Shown piece after piece: positions 5,547-7,483 of a stretch of DNA of 7,483 bases. Below the pieces are notes generated by a model. It was given only the letters and a program-made list of their open reading frames with translations, searched no databases and was not told the origin of the DNA. A program made the translations under genes and the position numbers. Source of the DNA: Gammaproteobacteria bacterium UBA6173 (GTDB lineage Bacteria; Pseudomonadota; Gammaproteobacteria; Pseudomonadales; Pseudohongiellaceae); contig DITX01000163.1 in the NCBI GenBank assembly GCA_002422225.1, forward strand, positions 15,397 through 22,879, in the 5' to 3' direction. Positions within the stretch are counted from its first letter, which is position 1, and the number at the start of each line of letters is the position of its first letter.

Positions 5547-6698
5547 TCAAGCCTCGATCATGACGCGACGCGGAAATTGTCCAAACTCTTCCCAGTAACT
5601 GACGCGTTCCGGCAAATCTTCTGCAATCGCTTGTGCATGACCATTGATGTCAGTGGCACGCGAAACCACTGTGTGCTCACCCGGCGTCGCCCCTGCCCAA
5701 TCGAAATGGAAGGGTTTCCAGCTGTACTGGCTGGCTTGTGGATCAATGTTGGCCCGCTGCCAGGGGCCGCCATCAATGCTGACTTCTATGCTCTGTAATG
5801 GCGTGCCATCATTGAGCGCAAACCCGCTGATTCGATGCATATTGCCACGCTTTGTAACACGTGCAACGACCGACTTGAGGTTCATACGCGCTACAGAGTT
5901 TTCAACCCATCGCTCTTGATTGCCCACCATTTCACGCTTCAGCGTCACATAATCGCGCCCCATAAAGCGACCCATATAACGTGTGTCCTGAACATGGATC
6001 TGCGTGAGCCACTTCACATTGGCCACACCGTAAAACCCGGGGATTAACAGGCGTACCGGGCGGCCATGATGAACTGGCAGCGGCTGGCCATTCATTTCGT
6101 AAACAATCATGTTATCCGGGCGCATGGCATCTTCGAGGGACAGACTGCGGGCAAACACCTTTTCGACCTGTCTGCCGCGAATTTCTTCAGTGCCCACATC
6201 ACCGCCAAAAAATACGATTTCGCGTCCTGCCGGCTGCACACCTGCCTGTTCCAGCAGAGCGGGCAAGCTGACGCCACGCCAACGGGCATTGCCAACCAGT
6301 CCATGGAACATACGATTGCCATTGCCACCGCATTCGAAGCCGGCATCGATTTCCTTGCCGGGCAAAGCCCTCAATTCATCAAGCGTAAAGCTGAGTTCGC
6401 GATTGACCAAGCCCGTCAAGTCGAGTTTATAGTTGGTGATATCCAACTCAGGTTGGCCATAATGCTGAACGACGTAAAAGTCGTTGCTGTAAAAACTGTC
6501 AATTTGTCGCGTGTCAATCACATGCGTGCGCCCGGGCTGGCGTGGCGTTGACGAATAACCATCCGGCAAGTCCAGAAAGTTCATCAACTGCTCATCCTGC
6601 GCCAATGCGAACCATGGAAACCCGGCTGTTGCGGCGATCAAACCTGCACTAACACCCGCTTTCAGAAGTTGCCTGCGACTCTCGTTCTCTACTGTCAT
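5547..6698 (-). CDS. Tat-exported molybdopterin oxidoreductase, sulfite oxidase family
   Basis: This is a periplasmic molybdenum-pterin enzyme of 383 residues. The N-terminus has a twin-arginine signal (SRRQLLK at 7-13), a hydrophobic stretch to about 30 and a likely cleavage after ALA33, so the folded enzyme with cofactor would be exported by Tat. The molybdopterin domain covers about 75-255. The Mo-ligating cysteine is Cys123 in FECGGNGN, followed by RWRGVSLPALLEQAGV and by the pterin-pocket block MNGQPLPVHHGRPVRLLIPG and GFYGVANVKWL. Residues about 265-375 form the Ig-like dimerisation domain typical of sulfite oxidase and SorA/SoxC-type enzymes and absent from MsrP (YedY). No heme or cytochrome domain is fused, and no cytochrome gene adjoins. 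Sulfite to sulfate is the family reaction, but the substrate and electron acceptor are unproven. The ATG at 6698 has AAGG 9 bases upstream and places the Tat motif correctly. It lies 57 bp downstream of the SlyD-like gene and 46 bp upstream of the ACT-domain gene. Confidence 0.92.
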   Translation of the reverse strand: MTVENESRRQLLKAGVSAGLIAATAGFPWFALAQDEQLMNFLDLPDGYSSTPRQPGRTHVIDTRQIDSFYSNDFYVVQHYGQPELDITNYKLDLTGLVNRELSFTLDELRALPGKEIDAGFECGGNGNRMFHGLVGNARWRGVSLPALLEQAGVQPAGREIVFFGGDVGTEEIRGRQVEKVFARSLSLEDAMRPDNMIVYEMNGQPLPVHHGRPVRLLIPGFYGVANVKWLTQIHVQDTRYMGRFMGRDYVTLKREMVGNQERWVENSVARMNLKSVVARVTKRGNMHRISGFALNDGTPLQSIEVSIDGGPWQRANIDPQASQYSWKPFHFDWAGATPGEHTVVSRATDINGHAQAIAEDLPERVSYWEEFGQFPRRVMIEA

Positions 6699-6755
6699 GA
6701 TGGTCTGCCTTATTTTTATGGTTTAGTATGATCTGCCAGATAAGCCGTTAAACGA

Positions 6756-7483
6756 TCAGTGCTGATGACCACCTGGGCCATGCACATGGCGGTGAGCAAC
6801 TTCCTCAGCACTTGCGGGTCTCACGCCCAGAATCTCAATTTGATAATGCAAGGTGCGTCCTGCGTACGGGTGGTTGGTATCAACATCCACATTGAACTTG
6901 CCGACCTTCATCACTAAGGCGTTTTTGAGGCCTTGGTTGGTTTTCATGGTGACGATTGACCCCGGCACCAGTGCTTTAGGGTTAATGTTGCCATGCAAGT
7001 GTTTGATCGGCAATCTCATCAGATCGTTGGAAGTGCGCATGCCGTATGCCAATTCAGGCGGCAGGGTGATATTGATGGCGTCACCTGCCTTTTTGCCGTG
7101 CAGCGCCTGCTCAAGGCCTGCAATGACATTGCCGTGACCGTGCAGGTAAAACAGGGGTTGCCGCCCGAATGACTCCTCCAGCCATGGAGAAAAACTGCCA
7201 TCAGGTCTGCGTTCTCGCAGTCGGTAATGAAACGCCACCACACGATTGACGTCTACACGCAGCGTCAGGTGCTGCGGCGGTTCCTGGACCGCACTGAAAC
7301 TGATTGAGGCACCCTGTACCGTTGGCTTTTCTACCGGCGCTTCGTTTACCACCTCAGGGGCGCTTACTATAGGCGCAGATTTTTTAGGCGCAGCGGCCTT
7401 TTTCTTGGTCGCCGGCACAACAGGCGGCTTGACGGTTTCCGCTGCAGGCTTGACGGCGGCGGTCTTTTTGGCCGTAGCGGTCT
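6756..7483 (-). CDS. SlyD-like FKBP peptidyl-prolyl isomerase with Lys/Ala/Pro-rich N-terminal extension, 5' end outside the window
   Basis: The C-terminal two-thirds is a SlyD-type FKBP, a cytoplasmic prolyl cis-trans isomerase and chaperone. It shows the core motif YLHGHGNVIAGLEQALHGKK, then PELAYG, an inserted chaperone flap (about 125-190, counting from the GTG at 7418), the returning strand LHYQIEILGVR, and the end AEEVAHRHVHGPGGHQH. That short His-rich tail recalls, but is far shorter than, the metal-binding tail of E. coli SlyD. Before the core lies a low-complexity region such as TKKKAAAPKKSAP and SAPEVVNEAPVEKP, likely disordered and positively charged. A GTG at 7418-7416 is an open start codon, but the same frame continues 21 codons to the window edge with the same composition (TATAKKTAAVKPAAETVKPP), so I treat the gene as truncated by the edge. 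Ordinary SlyD starts at about the position of residue 51, so the extension is at least 70 residues. It is first in the minus-strand group with the molybdoenzyme. Confidence 0.88.
   Translation of the reverse strand, partial: TATAKKTAAVKPAAETVKPPVVPATKKKAAAPKKSAPIVSAPEVVNEAPVEKPTVQGASISFSAVQEPPQHLTLRVDVNRVVAFHYRLRERRPDGSFSPWLEESFGRQPLFYLHGHGNVIAGLEQALHGKKAGDAINITLPPELAYGMRTSNDLMRLPIKHLHGNINPKALVPGSIVTMKTNQGLKNALVMKVGKFNVDVDTNHPYAGRTLHYQIEILGVRPASAEEVAHRHVHGPGGHQH
7426..7456. repeat. Short tandem-type direct repeat in the tail-coding region
   Basis: GGCTTGACGG occurs at 7426-7435 and again at 7447-7456, a spacing of 21 bases or seven codons. On the coding strand it gives two copies of a VKP unit (AVKPAAE and TVKPPVV). 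This fits a low-complexity tail that grew by in-frame duplication. The repeated unit may continue beyond the edge. Confidence 0.5.

Noticed and set aside
6700..6737. Direct repeat of GGCAGAYCAT on the minus strand between the SlyD-like and molybdoenzyme genes
   Set aside because: Two 10-base copies with one mismatch in a 57-bp AT-rich gap can arise by chance; one copy overlaps the ribosome binding region. A CATACT -10-like hexamer nearby lacks a matching -35.
7416..7418. GTG as true start of the SlyD-like gene
   Set aside because: The open frame and the same Lys/Ala/Pro composition continue upstream to the window edge, and no ribosome binding site is evident before this GTG.

Overview
The window looks like ordinary chromosomal DNA from a gammaproteobacterium. 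The clearest sign is a minus-strand run in transcription order rppH, ptsP, lgt, thyA, an arrangement I recall from E. coli and, more completely, from Pseudomonas. The encoded proteins also align closely with the E. coli versions from memory; for example, the thymidylate synthase nucleophile falls at Cys146 and the Lgt essential residues keep their E. coli numbering. Base composition looks moderate and even throughout. I see no insertion sequence, phage gene, CRISPR array, tRNA or rRNA.

Layout, left to right. Positions 1-4172 hold four minus-strand genes read from right to left. They are rppH (RNA 5'-end pyrophosphohydrolase), ptsP (enzyme I of the nitrogen-type phosphotransferase system), lgt (prolipoprotein diacylglyceryl transferase) and the first 185 codons of thyA (thymidylate synthase, cut by the left edge). 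Gaps of 30, 10 and 24 bp suggest one operon. A short perfect hairpin lies between rppH and ptsP. Positions 4173-4329 form a divergent intergenic region with a consensus -10 box for the plus-strand gene and two small inverted repeats. Positions 4330-5001 encode an HAD-IB type phosphatase on the plus strand.

Positions 4982-7483 hold a second minus-strand group, again read right to left. It contains a SlyD-like FKBP prolyl isomerase with a long Lys/Ala/Pro-rich N-terminal extension (5' end outside the window), a Tat-exported molybdopterin enzyme of the sulfite oxidase family, and a two-ACT-domain protein resembling GcvR. Gaps are 57 and 46 bp. The last gene runs convergently into the HAD gene, and the two coding ends overlap by 20 bp.

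The first group combines mRNA turnover, nitrogen and carbon regulatory phosphotransfer, lipoprotein maturation and dTMP synthesis. It is a conserved neighbourhood of housekeeping genes rather than one pathway. The second group is less standard. A SlyD-like folding factor directly upstream of a Tat-exported cofactor enzyme could be functionally meaningful, but this is inference. I found no convincing new biological system. The points most worth checking are the extended SlyD-like protein, the molybdoenzyme without an adjacent electron acceptor, and a terminator-like hairpin inside the ACT-domain gene.
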